From: Planctomycetaceae bacterium
GTDB lineage: Bacteria; Planctomycetota; Planctomycetia; Planctomycetales; Planctomycetaceae
Assembly (NCBI GenBank): GCA_029243145.1
Contig: JAQWSQ010000092.1
Coordinates: forward strand, 1 to 39,807
DNA length: 39,807 nucleotides
Direction: 5' to 3'
Notes under the pieces: generated by a model
What the model was told of the DNA's origin: nothing
Seen by the model: only the letters and a program-made list of their open reading frames with translations
Databases searched by the model: none
Shown here: one piece after another, positions 1 to 8,880 of the stretch
Layout: each line of letters begins with the position of its first letter
Position numbering within the stretch: the first letter of the stretch is position 1
Position numbers and translations under genes: made by a program

Positions 1-322
1 CGGTGACTTGTCCCGCGGAAGCTCTCTTCAGGGCGTCGATCCAGAAGAGCAATTCCACAAAGTTATCGTTGACCGGATAGTGGACGCCTTGAATGATGAA
101 GGTGTCTCGCCCACGAACATTCTCTCGAATTCTGACGAACACATTGCCTTCACTGAAGAGGTGCGATTTACAAGGAGTCAGTGAAACTCCCAATTCATTG
201 GCAATGTTTTGCGCGAGCAGCGGGTTCCCCGAACCGGCGAGGATTGCCATATCCCCTTGTGGAGCCTGAAATGAAAGAGGACGAGGCCCGGATTGCGAGG
301 CAAGAGGATCTGGGGCTGACAT
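1..322 (-). CDS. prs: Ribose-phosphate pyrophosphokinase, N-terminal part (runs off left edge)
   Basis: This is the first ~107 codons of PRPP synthetase, which makes 5-phosphoribosyl pyrophosphate from ribose 5-phosphate and ATP for nucleotide, His and Trp synthesis. Seen in the sequence: after a 24-residue leader comes MAILAGSGNPLLAQNIA, matching the family start (M-K-L-F-A-G-N-...-L-A), then FSEGNVFVRIRENVRG, then FIIQ and the NDNFVELLFWIDALKRASA segment, all hallmarks of the N-terminal domain. The active-site loops lie beyond the window. The first ATG is at 322; a second in-frame ATG at 250, preceded by an AAGGGGA run, aligns better with the usual N-terminus and may be the true start. The family identity is secure; the start is not. 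Confidence 0.93.
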   Translation of the reverse strand, partial: MSAPDPLASQSGPRPLSFQAPQGDMAILAGSGNPLLAQNIANELGVSLTPCKSHLFSEGNVFVRIRENVRGRDTFIIQGVHYPVNDNFVELLFWIDALKRASAGQVT

Positions 323-458
323 TATGGTCTTACAGGCTTTCGGTCGAAAACAGGACTTCAAATCGGTCGCAAACGTGCAAATATCATCTTAACCGAACAC
401 ACATGGAGAACAAGCAGGCAGCCTCGAATCTATCTCATCGTCAGCCAATCGTTGCGAT

Positions 459-1646
459 CTAGTTCCCAATTTTCCAAAGGTGCCCGTCACTGCGAACGAA
501 TATTGCTCCATCGGATGCGGCGGGAGTCGCGAGAATCTTCTCCCCAAAGTCGTAATCGGAAATCAGCTTCCCCTCTTCCTCGGAGACATCCACCACTTGG
601 GCTAACCCGTTTTCGCTGAAGAGATAGACGTGCTTTCCAGAGGCAATCGGAGACGCACTGAAGGGACCAGAAACTCTATATTCCCAAAGTTTGTTTCCGG
701 TATCGGGTTCCGCGGCTGTCAGAACGCTACCAACAGTCAATAACATGCCGTTCGTCAGTATCGGGCTAGAAGTCGAAGGGCGTAAACGCTTGACGTTCCA
801 TAATGCCTCGTCGTTGGGTTTGTTGAGATCAATGGCCGTTATGCCGTTGGAGGGAATATAGACAACCTCTCCGCTCACGAGGCTGGAAGGAATAGTGGAA
901 GCGCCCGAGTCAAACTTCCAAACGCTTTTGCCCGTTTTGGGCTCAATCGCGTCGATGCCCTTGGCGGATTGGAGGAGTACGAGCGGTTGTGGTTTATTCA
1001 CGATTGTGGGGGATGTCCAGTTGGCTTTTCGGGGACGCTCCAATTGCCAGCGTTCTGTGCCATCTTTGACATTGAGACCAAACGCAAATGAGTCGGCGTC
1101 GCTTTCCACTTGAACGATCAATGTCTCGTCAATCACAACAGGTGAGGATGACATTCCGAGCGAATTCGTTGCGTTGGGATAATCATAATTCATCCCCCGG
1201 AACCATCTCAGATTTCCATCGAGATCAGTGCAGATGACATCGTTGCTTGAGAAGGTGACAAATATTCGCTCGCCATCACTGCAAGGCGTAGGAGTCGCAT
1301 TCGACATTTTGGGGTGACTGACTGTGCGCCCGGTCGCCCAGAACTGACGTTCGAAAATTTGTGTTCCCGTTTGCTTATTGAAACACAATAAATGCAGACG
1401 ATCTTGATCGAATCCGCTGCTCGCAGAAACGTACACGCGATCACCCACAACAATCGGTGCAGACACGCCACGTCCGGGCAGATCGACTTCCCATTTGATC
1501 GTGTCTCCAGAAATCACATCGGGCAGGGGAGATGCCGAGACTCCTGAAAGGTCATTCCCTCGGAACTGACGCCAATCTTCCGCAGGCAGATTATGTGTGA
1601 AGGCAATGATCATCGTGATGAGCAAAACGGGACGAATATAAGACAT
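459..1646 (-). CDS. Secreted PQQ-like beta-propeller repeat protein
   Basis: This is a 395-residue exported protein of the PQQ-like (BamB-type) beta-propeller superfamily that is greatly expanded in planctomycetes. An in-frame ATG also exists at 1685, but starting at 1646 gives a clean signal peptide (MSYIRPVLLITMIIAFTH, cleavage near LPA-ED). The mature start EDWRQFRGNDLSG is typical of the family. Blade motifs recur: IKWEVDLPGRG, GTQIFERQFWA, GNLRWFRG, GTERWQLERP, GKSVWKFD, DEALWNVKRL and GNKLWEYRVSG, about seven tryptophan-docking repeats. No enzymatic domain is attached, so it may be a scaffold or assembly protein rather than a dehydrogenase. It lies 63 bases downstream of the 1710-2825 gene on the same strand and may share its transcript. 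Confidence 0.85.
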   Translation of the reverse strand: MSYIRPVLLITMIIAFTHNLPAEDWRQFRGNDLSGVSASPLPDVISGDTIKWEVDLPGRGVSAPIVVGDRVYVSASSGFDQDRLHLLCFNKQTGTQIFERQFWATGRTVSHPKMSNATPTPCSDGERIFVTFSSNDVICTDLDGNLRWFRGMNYDYPNATNSLGMSSSPVVIDETLIVQVESDADSFAFGLNVKDGTERWQLERPRKANWTSPTIVNKPQPLVLLQSAKGIDAIEPKTGKSVWKFDSGASTIPSSLVSGEVVYIPSNGITAIDLNKPNDEALWNVKRLRPSTSSPILTNGMLLTVGSVLTAAEPDTGNKLWEYRVSGPFSASPIASGKHVYLFSENGLAQVVDVSEEEGKLISDYDFGEKILATPAASDGAIFVRSDGHLWKIGN

Positions 1647-1709
1647 GAATGTAAGCCATTTGAAGAAGGATATGGTCGAGTCCAAGCCGACTGAGAATTT
1701 CGTGGAAAC

Positions 1710-2825
1710 TTACTTTGTCGGATCAAAAGGAGCTAATGGTCGTAATCCCTGGCCCGATTCATCACACACGCGAAACTGGACCTCGTATTTTTGTGCCCAG
1801 TCTTGTTCTTGTTCGTTCTGAAGAATTTTGAAGAGGATTTTGTTGGCCCCTTTCTTCAGTGAGACACCAACGCGATATTGGTCCCAACGCATGCCGCGAT
1901 GATATTCTTCCCGAGCGAAAACTAATTCGCCGTTTACCCAAAGTTTCCAGGCGTTGGCGGTGGCCATCCGAAAGAACACATCCTGAGCCTGATCACTCTC
2001 ATATTCCGAATACAAATACATGACGGCTCCCTTGTAGGGGGCAATCGATTTCGCAATATCGACACTCCCCATCGGATCGTCCGTCTGGATGGACTGCCAT
2101 TGAACATCCCCCTCCATACCTTCGTAAGATGCCGAGAAGTCGAGTTCCGTTTCAGGTGGATAAACCACATCAAAAGATTTCATATCTTTGTTGTCGAATG
2201 GTCCAATGGCTTTCCAGCGTGTGAGAAGCCCAAAATGTTCTTGCAGATCGACTTCCACATTGACTTCTTTCAATGTGTCTCGAATTTTGGTGACTTGGCT
2301 TTCGACCGATGCGCCCTTCAAAGCCTTTATATAGGCATCTTTCTTTTCGTCACCGGAGAGTTCGTCTGCCCGCTTGAGAATTTTCTCAACGGCCTGAAAA
2401 CGAATATCTGCACTGCTGTCGGTGATCATGCCATCGAGCATTTGATCGGCCTGAGCAGGTGAGGTCTTCTTGATAAGATCAAAGACCATGGCTCGGGCCT
2501 TTTGGTGATTGCTTTGCTCCTTGAGATAGCTCACAAGCTCACCCATTGGCAATTCACCTTCTCCGTTAGCAACAATCACTTCAAACGCAGAGCGTAGATA
2601 ATTAATTGCGAGTGGATTGGCTCCGTTAAAAGCCTTTAAGATCGCGGGCAAACTCGCTTTGCTGGTCGTGCTGAGAGAATCATAGGCGACTTGTGCTTCG
2701 AGATTGCCCTCAGCACGATGATCCACTTTGAGGATTTTTGCCAGATCGTCTTTAACATCGGCAGAAGCGATTGGAAGGCAAATCAATGAGCTAATGAACA
2801 CAGATGAGATGATTGACCGCCGCAT
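1710..2825 (-). CDS. Secreted HEAT-like protein with C-terminal jelly-roll (carbohydrate-binding-like) domain
   Basis: This is a 371-residue exported protein of unknown function. A signal peptide covers residues 1-22 (MRRSIISSVFISSLICLPIASA). Residues ~25-190 are helical, with HEAT-like segments (SLPAILKAF, ADQMLDGMITDSSADIRFQAVEKIL). From ~200 comes a beta-rich module that opens with RWKAIGPFDN and contains MYLYSEYESD, WKLWVNGELVF and KKGANKILFKI, the pattern of the galactose-binding/PA14-like sandwich found beside planctomycete glycan-degrading enzymes. No catalytic residues are recognised. The start is supported by GGAGAG seven bases upstream. A perfect 14-bp inverted repeat lies 27 bases upstream of the start. 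Substrate binding is inference. Confidence 0.75.
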   Translation of the reverse strand: MRRSIISSVFISSLICLPIASADVKDDLAKILKVDHRAEGNLEAQVAYDSLSTTSKASLPAILKAFNGANPLAINYLRSAFEVIVANGEGELPMGELVSYLKEQSNHQKARAMVFDLIKKTSPAQADQMLDGMITDSSADIRFQAVEKILKRADELSGDEKKDAYIKALKGASVESQVTKIRDTLKEVNVEVDLQEHFGLLTRWKAIGPFDNKDMKSFDVVYPPETELDFSASYEGMEGDVQWQSIQTDDPMGSVDIAKSIAPYKGAVMYLYSEYESDQAQDVFFRMATANAWKLWVNGELVFAREEYHRGMRWDQYRVGVSLKKGANKILFKILQNEQEQDWAQKYEVQFRVCDESGQGLRPLAPFDPTK

Positions 2826-2851
2826 GGTTTCTCTCCAGAGAATTCTCGAAC

Positions 2852-2885
2852 AATGATTTTGATACCATAAAGTATCAAAATCATT
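2852..2885. repeat. Perfect 14-bp inverted repeat in the leader of the 2825 gene
   Basis: AATGATTTTGATAC (2852-2865) is repeated exactly inverted as GTATCAAAATCATT (2872-2885), with a six-base spacer. It lies 27 bases upstream of the ATG at 2825 on the - strand. It has no T-run on either side, so it is more likely an operator or a leader hairpin than an intrinsic terminator. Confidence 0.75.
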
Positions 2886-2923
2886 CGCCAGACGATAATG
2901 ATTTCATCCTCGTACGAGACCCT

Positions 2924-2979
2924 AAAAAGAAATCCCGGAAACAATCTACCGGCGGGATGGTAGACTGAACCGGGATTTC
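2924..2979 (-). terminator. Intrinsic terminator of the 98-residue secreted protein gene
   Basis: The arms GAAATCCCGG (2929-2938) and CCGGGATTTC (2970-2979) pair perfectly over 10 bp. A second inner stem, TCTACC/GGTAGA (2945-2950 with 2959-2964), sits in the loop. On the - strand the stem is followed by CTTTTTAGG, so it acts downstream of the gene that ends at 3016. Confidence 0.85.
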
Positions 2980-3015
2980 CGTCATTCAGCACACTGCTCA
3001 ATGAACCTTATGGAC

Positions 3016-3312
3016 TCAATATCGAAGCCCGAAACCGAAGTTTCGACCTTGGATGTACACTCCCTGACCACGATTACCGTACCGATGGTTGTGGCCGTAG
3101 TGCCCATAATTTCCACTGTTACGGTAATATGAGCCGTAGTTAGGGGACGAGTATCGATAAGACTGATAGCTTGATCGATAGGGTGAAGAATATCCGTAGT
3201 TGGAATATCCCTGTCCATAGCCAGAGCGGCAATGATCCGCACTTGCGGTCTCGACGTTGGCTAACAAAGTGATGGCTGCCATTGACAGCCCGCAGATTAG
3301 AACCTGCATCAT
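3016..3312 (-). CDS. Small secreted Tyr/Ser/Gly-rich protein
   Basis: This is a 98-residue exported protein not assigned to any named family. A signal peptide (MMQVLICGLSMAAITLL, ending near ETASA-DHC) is followed by a low-complexity mature chain dominated by Tyr, Ser, Gly, Asn and Arg. Its repeating units are of the type YSSPYRSSYQSYRYSSPNYG and YGHYGHNHRYGNRGQG, with a single Cys after the cleavage site. An AAGGAG six bases before the first of two tandem ATGs supports the start. It has its own terminator at 2924-2979 and a ~520-base gene-free upstream region, so it is probably monocistronic. Small proteins of this composition are common in planctomycete envelopes; a structural or metal/polyphenol-binding role would be a guess. 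Confidence 0.75.
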   Translation of the reverse strand: MMQVLICGLSMAAITLLANVETASADHCRSGYGQGYSNYGYSSPYRSSYQSYRYSSPNYGSYYRNSGNYGHYGHNHRYGNRGQGVYIQGRNFGFGLRY

Positions 3313-3850
3313 TCGAGTCTCCTTTCAAAGATGGGAAAATATGATGGGTCTCGGAATGTATAGATGCAGATAAAATGCCAAGCGCGCTAACTAAGCCGGG
3401 AAAACCAGCTATCGTGTTATTCAGTAACGACTTACCGTCTGCTCGTTAGATTGAGGGCGCCAATACCAATTCGTGTAAAGTGTCTCATATTTGCAAATAA
3501 TGTTGTCGTAATGACTACACTTCCCCAGCAGTCAGCGTGATAGACCATTGATTTCCCGAGTTGTCATTCTGTGAAAAGACGCATCATATCGCTGTTTTTC
3601 TTAACAGGTCCGCTTGAGTCCTTTGTGGCCACTGCACTGTATTGAATTGCGAGATCCGCGTTTCACACAATGACCATATCTAGGTCTCATCGATTGAGAA
3701 AAATCGCCAGTTTGTTCCCCTTCCAAAAAACACTATTATCAAAGTGATTGAGGCCGTATATTGTGACCAGTCAATTGGTCGATCCATAATGATCGAGGTT
3801 GATTTTGATCGGTTTCTGTTCCCTGCGTTTCTACACACATGAGGATCTGT
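3313..3850. other. Gene-free stretch between divergent genes
   Basis: No reading frame with coding character is visible on either strand. It must hold the promoters of the small secreted protein (-) and of the oxidoreductase (+). A weak hyphenated repeat GACCA-6-TGGTC (3765-3780) and an AT-rich TATATT (3757-3762) lie ~70-95 bases before the oxidoreductase start and could belong to its promoter; this is weak evidence. No tRNA-like or other RNA fold was recognised. Confidence 0.5.
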
Positions 3851-5242
3851 ATGAGTTCAACGACAAGACGCGATTTTCTGAAGTCGGGGACGGCCGCAGC
3901 AGCGGCTGCTTCGATGCCTTATTTCTTTACCGCAGAATCAGCGCGAGCCGCTGCATTCCAGAGCCCCAATGATCGCCCGGTTCTCGGTTGTATCGGTACG
4001 GGAAGCCGCTGGGGGGCAGTTGGTCCCAATGCGATGCAGTTTTCTGATTGTGTTGCGGTTTCCGATGTTGATGCTCTGCATCTTGATGCTGGTCGCGACA
4101 AGGTGAAGGGAATTCAGTCGAAAAAGGGTTTCGATGGCCACATCGCCATGTACGAAGACTACCGGGCGATTCTGGATCGTGACGATATTGAGGTCGTCAC
4201 GATTGTCACCCCCGACCACTGGCATTCGAAGATCGCCATTGAAGCGATGCAAGCCGGCAAAGATGTCTACTGCGAAAAACCACTCACTTTGACGATCATG
4301 GAAGGGAAGCAGATCATCAAAGTGCTGGAAGAAACTAACCGAGTTTTTCAGGTAGGGACTCAGCAACGTAGTGAAATGGGACTCCGTTTTCTCGAAGCGA
4401 TTGCCATCATTCGCGATGGAAGAATTGGAGAAGTTCAAAAAGTAACCTGTAACATCGGTCGCTCACCTGTCTGCGAATCGATCCCGAAGGTTGATGTACC
4501 ACAAGGACTCAACTGGGATATGTGGCAAGGACAGGTCGCCCCCAAAGATTTCCGACATCGTCCAAGTGGACATTGGGGAAATTCTCGTTGTCATTATGAA
4601 TTCCGCTGGTGGTACGAATATTCTGGCGGGAAAATGACCGACTGGGGCGCACATCACGTTGATATCGCACAATGGGCGATTGAACAGAATGGTCCAGATC
4701 AAGGCCCGGTCAGCGTTGAGGGAACAGCCAAGCATCCGATAGAAATGCAGAATGGATACGCGGTTGAAGATGATCGCTATAACACCGCCGAACAGTTTGA
4801 CATTCAAGTCATGTTCGGGAACGGCGTTGAAATGAACATCGTGAGTGACTCATCCGATGGCAATGGTATCCTGTTTGAGGGGACCAAAGGTCGTTTCCAT
4901 GTCAGTCGTGGTCGCACCAAAGGTGGTCCCGTTGAAGAACTGAAGAGCAATCCTCTTCCCGAGGGTGCCATTGCAGAGATTTATGGAGGAAAAGATCCTG
5001 CCAAGAACAATGCCCACATGGCCAACTTTTTTGACTGTCTTGTGAGTCGGGAAAAACCGATCTCAGATGTCTGGAGTCATCACCGCGCCATGACAACCTG
5101 TCACTTGGCAAACATTGCCATCCGCCTCGGTCAGAAGCTCGAATGGGATCCTGCCACACAGCAGATCACCAACGATACCGAAGCCAACACTTGGCAATCA
5201 CGAGAACAACGCAAAGGATACGAGATTAACGTCTCGGTTTGA
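3851..5242 (+). CDS. Tat-exported Gfo/Idh/MocA-family oxidoreductase
   Basis: This is a 463-residue NAD(P)-dependent sugar/inositol-type oxidoreductase. The start at 3851 is preferred over the ATG at 3839 because GAGGA lies just upstream and it gives the Tat signal [20 protein letters not shown] at the N-terminus. The Rossmann fold opens with [14 protein letters not shown], followed by [19 protein letters not shown] and the family motif [13 protein letters not shown], which carries the catalytic-region Lys. The C-terminal half has [15 protein letters not shown], with the His expected in the substrate site. Tat export implies folding with the cofactor before passage to the periplasm-like space. 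Planctomycetes have dozens of such paralogues, so the substrate cannot be named. A strong terminator follows directly. Confidence 0.9.
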   Translation: MSSTTRRDFLKSGTAAAAAASMPYFFTAESARAAAFQSPNDRPVLGCIGTGSRWGAVGPNAMQFSDCVAVSDVDALHLDAGRDKVKGIQSKKGFDGHIAMYEDYRAILDRDDIEVVTIVTPDHWHSKIAIEAMQAGKDVYCEKPLTLTIMEGKQIIKVLEETNRVFQVGTQQRSEMGLRFLEAIAIIRDGRIGEVQKVTCNIGRSPVCESIPKVDVPQGLNWDMWQGQVAPKDFRHRPSGHWGNSRCHYEFRWWYEYSGGKMTDWGAHHVDIAQWAIEQNGPDQGPVSVEGTAKHPIEMQNGYAVEDDRYNTAEQFDIQVMFGNGVEMNIVSDSSDGNGILFEGTKGRFHVSRGRTKGGPVEELKSNPLPEGAIAEIYGGKDPAKNNAHMANFFDCLVSREKPISDVWSHHRAMTTCHLANIAIRLGQKLEWDPATQQITNDTEANTWQSREQRKGYEINVSV

Positions 5243-5272
5243 ATGTTGTTTATTCCATTGGTGAACGAAACG

Positions 5273-5309
5273 CGGACGGCTCTTACATTTGAGAGCCGTC
5301 CGTTTTTTT
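5273..5309 (+). terminator. Intrinsic terminator after the oxidoreductase gene
   Basis: CGGACGGCTCT (5273-5283) pairs perfectly with AGAGCCGTCCG (5292-5302) across an 8-base loop and is followed by seven T (5303-5309). It separates the + strand gene from the convergent transporter gene ending at 5310. Confidence 0.95.
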
Positions 5310-7352
5310 CTAGAGACGACTCACGACTCCCCAAATTCCTGTGATCAATAAGCCGAGGCAGGAAAGCACCAGCATGGCGTCCCATAGTTTACTTGGCCGT
5401 AATCGCTGATCGGTCATTTGATAGCGGAAGTAGAGTGAACCCAGCCCGATCATGGGTAACATGACGGCCTGTGCCATCCCGGCAATCAAAACGAGAGTCA
5501 CCGGATCGGCTCCTGTCAGATACATCGAGAAACTGAGTAGCGGAATCAAGGTGCAAAAGAAGAGCAGAGTTCGGTCGTGAGTTTTCGGGTTATCTCGCCC
5601 GATCAAACCAAAGACTTTGCAGCCATCGACATACATGCGAGCGTTTCCTGCATTGGCCACTAGAAATGTCGAATAGAGGACGGCAATCGCACCAATCAGG
5701 AAAAGCCACCCGGCATACTCACCAAAAACGGGAACATAAGCGGAAGCCAGAGTGCTCACCATGCGAATGCCTTCAGGATCGCGTCCCTCGTTGAAGAGAA
5801 CGGCAACACCCATCATGTAAAACGCGATGGTTGCGACGGTGTAGACGACCATCGACAAGAATGCGTCGTAGAGCATAACTCGCATCCAGCCTTTAGCCCG
5901 ATGAGCCCATGCCGCGTCATCGGAACGGACACCGGCCCACTTCGCATATCCTTTTTCGAGACACCAATACGGATAGGTGATCAACTCTGTTGCGCCGACA
6001 CCGATAATTCCAAATGTTGCCAAAGCCGTTAGCAGAGGGTCTTTTTCTCCCGGCACCTTCTCGGGTAACCCTCCCGTGAGTCCTCCCATAAATTGGGACA
6101 GTGAGATACTCCATTGCTCAGTACATTGAAGCGAAATGACGTTGCCAATTGTGATCAGAGTAAAGGCGACCACCAGAATTGTCGAGATGTTTTGCAGGAG
6201 ATGATATCGTCCTACCCACAGAAGTATGATTGTGAATAAGGTGCCGACTCCAGCCCATATCCTGTCGTCTTGTGTCGCGGGTTCAATTGCCACGGCTACG
6301 AACGCCCTTGCCGCAGAAATTTGTGAATCATCTTGAGATTTAGTGGCTTGTTGTAATGCAAAAGCGGATGCAGCAGCGGCAACTCCGCGATTTCGGTCTC
6401 GATTCACGTCTGATAGTTCGGCGGCTAAAATCGCATGTCCGTGCAATGCCCTTTGTAACTGTGCCGGAGTCATTTCCAGCAAGTATTTTACGGCGTTAGG
6501 CAGTTCCTTGGTATCATCCAGTAACTTGAGGAGTTTAGTATTCGCCAAGCTGAGATGTTCACGCAATTCTTTCCTTGCTGATATCTTTTCCGGCGAAGGA
6601 GCAGAAAGCACTCCCAGAGCAGGGGACTGTCCCGCCTCTGACTTCATGAGACGTTTGACCTGCTCATCAATTTTCAACAGGAGTTCTTGATCGACGTGAT
6701 CGACAAGTTGTCGTGTTGACCCGATGGACTTTGAGAGCCAGGCTTTTTCGAAAGTTTTGTATTTCTCGTCGCTGATTTCCTCGGGATCAGCCACGTTTCT
6801 GCTCAGCCTTAAGTCCCACTCCGAAAGTAAATAAGAATCTTGGTCGATGTATCGATTGATTTGAGAGACGGACGGGATCTGAATCGCTTCGCGGAAATCG
6901 CCCGTGATCGGGATCGAGATAGCCATCGACTGACCGACGCCACCCACGATGCCACCGAGTTGTCCAATTGTGCAGATCATCATGAAAAGCCAGAACCAGA
7001 CAATCCAGTTCACTTTCAATCGTGGACCGGGAACTCGATTCAATGCGGTGAGTGTCGTTTCACCATGAGTAATCGTGTAACGTCCTAACTCGATCTGGAC
7101 AAAGACTTTGATCAAGCAGCCAAGGATAATCAGCCAGAGTAAAGTGATACCGGCCTGAGCACCAGTTTTAGTCGTCGCGATGAGTTCGCCAGATCCAACG
7201 ATTGCCCCGGCAATAATCAGGCCAGGGCCGAGTCGTTTGAGAATTCCAAAAAAGTCGGTTGGAGCCGGAATTGCTTCCGAATTATCGAGCGGAGATGCTT
7301 CCCCGTCACCTTGGGGGATCTCATCGGGCGAGTCTTGTGGCTTATCGTTCAT
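5310..7352 (-). CDS. Nramp-like (SLC11-type) membrane transporter with a ~200-residue soluble insertion
   Basis: This is a 680-residue polytopic membrane protein of the Nramp divalent-metal transporter superfamily. The start at 7352 is chosen because GAAGGA lies ~7 bases upstream; the frame remains open to 7424. TM1 (~40-60) reads LGPGLIIAGAIVGSGELIA. The canonical metal-binding DPGN is replaced by GSGE, and the TM6 MPH motif is replaced by GATELITYP (~453-461), so the substrate may not be Mn/Fe. TM3 ends near 145. Residues ~150-365 form a hydrophilic, mostly helical stretch before TM4 (IWAGVGTLFTIILLWVGRY), far longer than the usual loop. Roughly ten to eleven helices are visible. It is convergent with the oxidoreductase gene and divergent from eboD. 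The transporter fold is confident; the ion is unknown. Confidence 0.8.
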   Translation of the reverse strand: MNDKPQDSPDEIPQGDGEASPLDNSEAIPAPTDFFGILKRLGPGLIIAGAIVGSGELIATTKTGAQAGITLLWLIILGCLIKVFVQIELGRYTITHGETTLTALNRVPGPRLKVNWIVWFWLFMMICTIGQLGGIVGGVGQSMAISIPITGDFREAIQIPSVSQINRYIDQDSYLLSEWDLRLSRNVADPEEISDEKYKTFEKAWLSKSIGSTRQLVDHVDQELLLKIDEQVKRLMKSEAGQSPALGVLSAPSPEKISARKELREHLSLANTKLLKLLDDTKELPNAVKYLLEMTPAQLQRALHGHAILAAELSDVNRDRNRGVAAAASAFALQQATKSQDDSQISAARAFVAVAIEPATQDDRIWAGVGTLFTIILLWVGRYHLLQNISTILVVAFTLITIGNVISLQCTEQWSISLSQFMGGLTGGLPEKVPGEKDPLLTALATFGIIGVGATELITYPYWCLEKGYAKWAGVRSDDAAWAHRAKGWMRVMLYDAFLSMVVYTVATIAFYMMGVAVLFNEGRDPEGIRMVSTLASAYVPVFGEYAGWLFLIGAIAVLYSTFLVANAGNARMYVDGCKVFGLIGRDNPKTHDRTLLFFCTLIPLLSFSMYLTGADPVTLVLIAGMAQAVMLPMIGLGSLYFRYQMTDQRLRPSKLWDAMLVLSCLGLLITGIWGVVSRL

Positions 7353-7373
7353 GGAACGTCCTTCATGACCGGG

Positions 7374-7404
7374 CTCTCGGGGAGTGTGTGATTTGTTCCG
7401 AGAG
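7374..7404. repeat. Hairpin in the leader of the Nramp-like gene
   Basis: CTCTCGG (7374-7380) and CCGAGAG (7398-7404) are perfect inverted arms 22 bases upstream of the transporter ATG. There is no T-run. It could be a leader structure or an operator; no known riboswitch consensus was recognised. Confidence 0.4.
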
Positions 7405-7658
7405 TACCCGATCCGTGTGTGCAAAATGTATGGCTGGCGAATGTACTTGGAGAAGCAACTTCAATCAAGAACTGATTTTGAGGCCGTTAACAACGATCAT
7501 GCCGCTTTTCAGGGACAATCGCTTACTGAGTTGCCAAGAAAATGGCTCAACAGCCGAAAAGCATGGCTGAAAAATGGTCAGTGGTGAGATATAGTAAAGA
7601 AAGACCCAAATGGGGTGAAATATGCCTTCCTAGAACCTCCTCACTGTTCACACATACC

Positions 7659-8840
7659 ATGTTTGAATCACGCGTTCCCGACTCAATCGATCTCAACTTC
7701 CAGGTTCCCGCCACGCACCGTCTGCGGTTTACGCACGACTTGTTCGGACATGACTTGGACGTTCTGACTGACCTTCTGGAGTCTTCGCCTGGACGCACTC
7801 CCAAAGTTCAATTCTGGTTGGATGAAGCAGTTGCCGCTGCGAATCCGCAGCTCAAATCCAGATTAAATGATTTCGCAAAATCGCATCAAGGAAAATTGGA
7901 GTTTGCCGGGAACATACAAACTGTTCCGGGAGGCGAAGCGGTCAAGAATGACATTCATCTTCTGGAACGAATGCTAAAAGTGATCAATGCACATGATCTC
8001 GACCGACGCAGTTATATTGTGGTCGTTGGTGGTGGAGCGGTACTAGACGCAGTGGGTTTTGCGGCGGCAATTGCCCATCGAGGAATTCGCTTGATTCGGA
8101 TCCCCACGACAACATTGGCCCAAGCTGATTCGGGGGTGGGTGTTAAAAATAGCGTCAATCTTTTTCAGAAAAAAAACTGGGTTGGGACATTTGCTGTCCC
8201 TTGGGCCGTCATCAACGACACGACTTTGCTGAAGACTCTCCCCGACCGTGATTTTTCTTGCGGTTTCAGCGAAGCCATCAAAGTTGCGTTACTGAAAGAT
8301 GCCAACTTCTACAACTGGCTTTGCGAAAATGCTTCCGCAATACGAAACCGCGAGACACAAGCGTGTTCAAAGGCCATTCGTGAATCTTCACGATGGCATA
8401 TTCAGCATATTACCGCGGGGGGAGACCCCTTCGAAGCGCTGGAAGCACGGCCACTTGATTTCGGGCATTGGTCAGCACACAAACTCGAAGTGATGACAGA
8501 CTTTGAGGTTCGGCATGGAGAAGCCGTCGCCATCGGAGTTGCATTGGACTGTCTCTATTCTGCTCGTCTCTTCCAGTTCCCACACACAGAGGCCCTCAAA
8601 ACCATCAACGCATTAAGGACGTTGGGGATTTCGATGTGGCATCCGCTTTTGGATGACACAATCAATCTGTTTGAAGGCTTGGAAGAATTCCGACAGCACC
8701 TTGGCGGTCGTCTGACCATCACGATGCTTGACGCTCCCGGAGTTCCGATCAATGTTCATGAAATTGATCACGATGCAATGAAAGAATCTCTGCAAGAGCT
8801 TTCTGAATTGGTCGCATCTGATGCTGTCGATGTTGGATGA
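7659..8840 (+). CDS. eboD: EboD-type sugar-phosphate cyclase (3-dehydroquinate synthase-like)
   Basis: This 393-residue protein belongs to the dehydroquinate-synthase fold, in the EboD branch known from the eboABCDEF clusters for export of specialised metabolites. Visible are the NAD-binding [19 protein letters not shown], the [14 protein letters not shown] loop (canonical IPTTLLAQVDSSVGGK), [13 protein letters not shown], and [24 protein letters not shown] with the metal-ligand His pattern; [12 protein letters not shown] supplies another ligand. The DPFE...RPLDFGHW signature points to EboD rather than AroB (canonical NLGHTFGHAIE). The frame is open from 7542, but conserved sequence starts only after 7659. 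No eboA, B, C, E or F is seen here. The enzyme's product in this family is not firmly known. Confidence 0.82.
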   Translation: MFESRVPDSIDLNFQVPATHRLRFTHDLFGHDLDVLTDLLESSPGRTPKVQFWLDEAVAAANPQLKSRLNDFAKSHQGKLEFAGNIQTVPGGEAVKNDIHLLERMLKVINAHDLDRRSYIVVVGGGAVLDAVGFAAAIAHRGIRLIRIPTTTLAQADSGVGVKNSVNLFQKKNWVGTFAVPWAVINDTTLLKTLPDRDFSCGFSEAIKVALLKDANFYNWLCENASAIRNRETQACSKAIRESSRWHIQHITAGGDPFEALEARPLDFGHWSAHKLEVMTDFEVRHGEAVAIGVALDCLYSARLFQFPHTEALKTINALRTLGISMWHPLLDDTINLFEGLEEFRQHLGGRLTITMLDAPGVPINVHEIDHDAMKESLQELSELVASDAVDVG

Positions 8841-8880
8841 GGAATCGAATTCTGCATCCAGCCATAACGCTACGCTCGCT

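Noticed and set aside
181-462. 93-codon open frame on the + strand at the left end
   Set aside because: It lies opposite the prs coding frame, whose conserved protein sequence explains the DNA; the + frame has no recognisable motif.
2100-2462. 120-codon open frame on the + strand
   Set aside because: It is antisense to the secreted HEAT/jelly-roll protein and has no ribosome site or family features.
3938-4438. 166-codon open frame on the - strand inside the oxidoreductase gene
   Set aside because: It is a shadow of the Gfo/Idh/MocA frame, which carries all conserved motifs.
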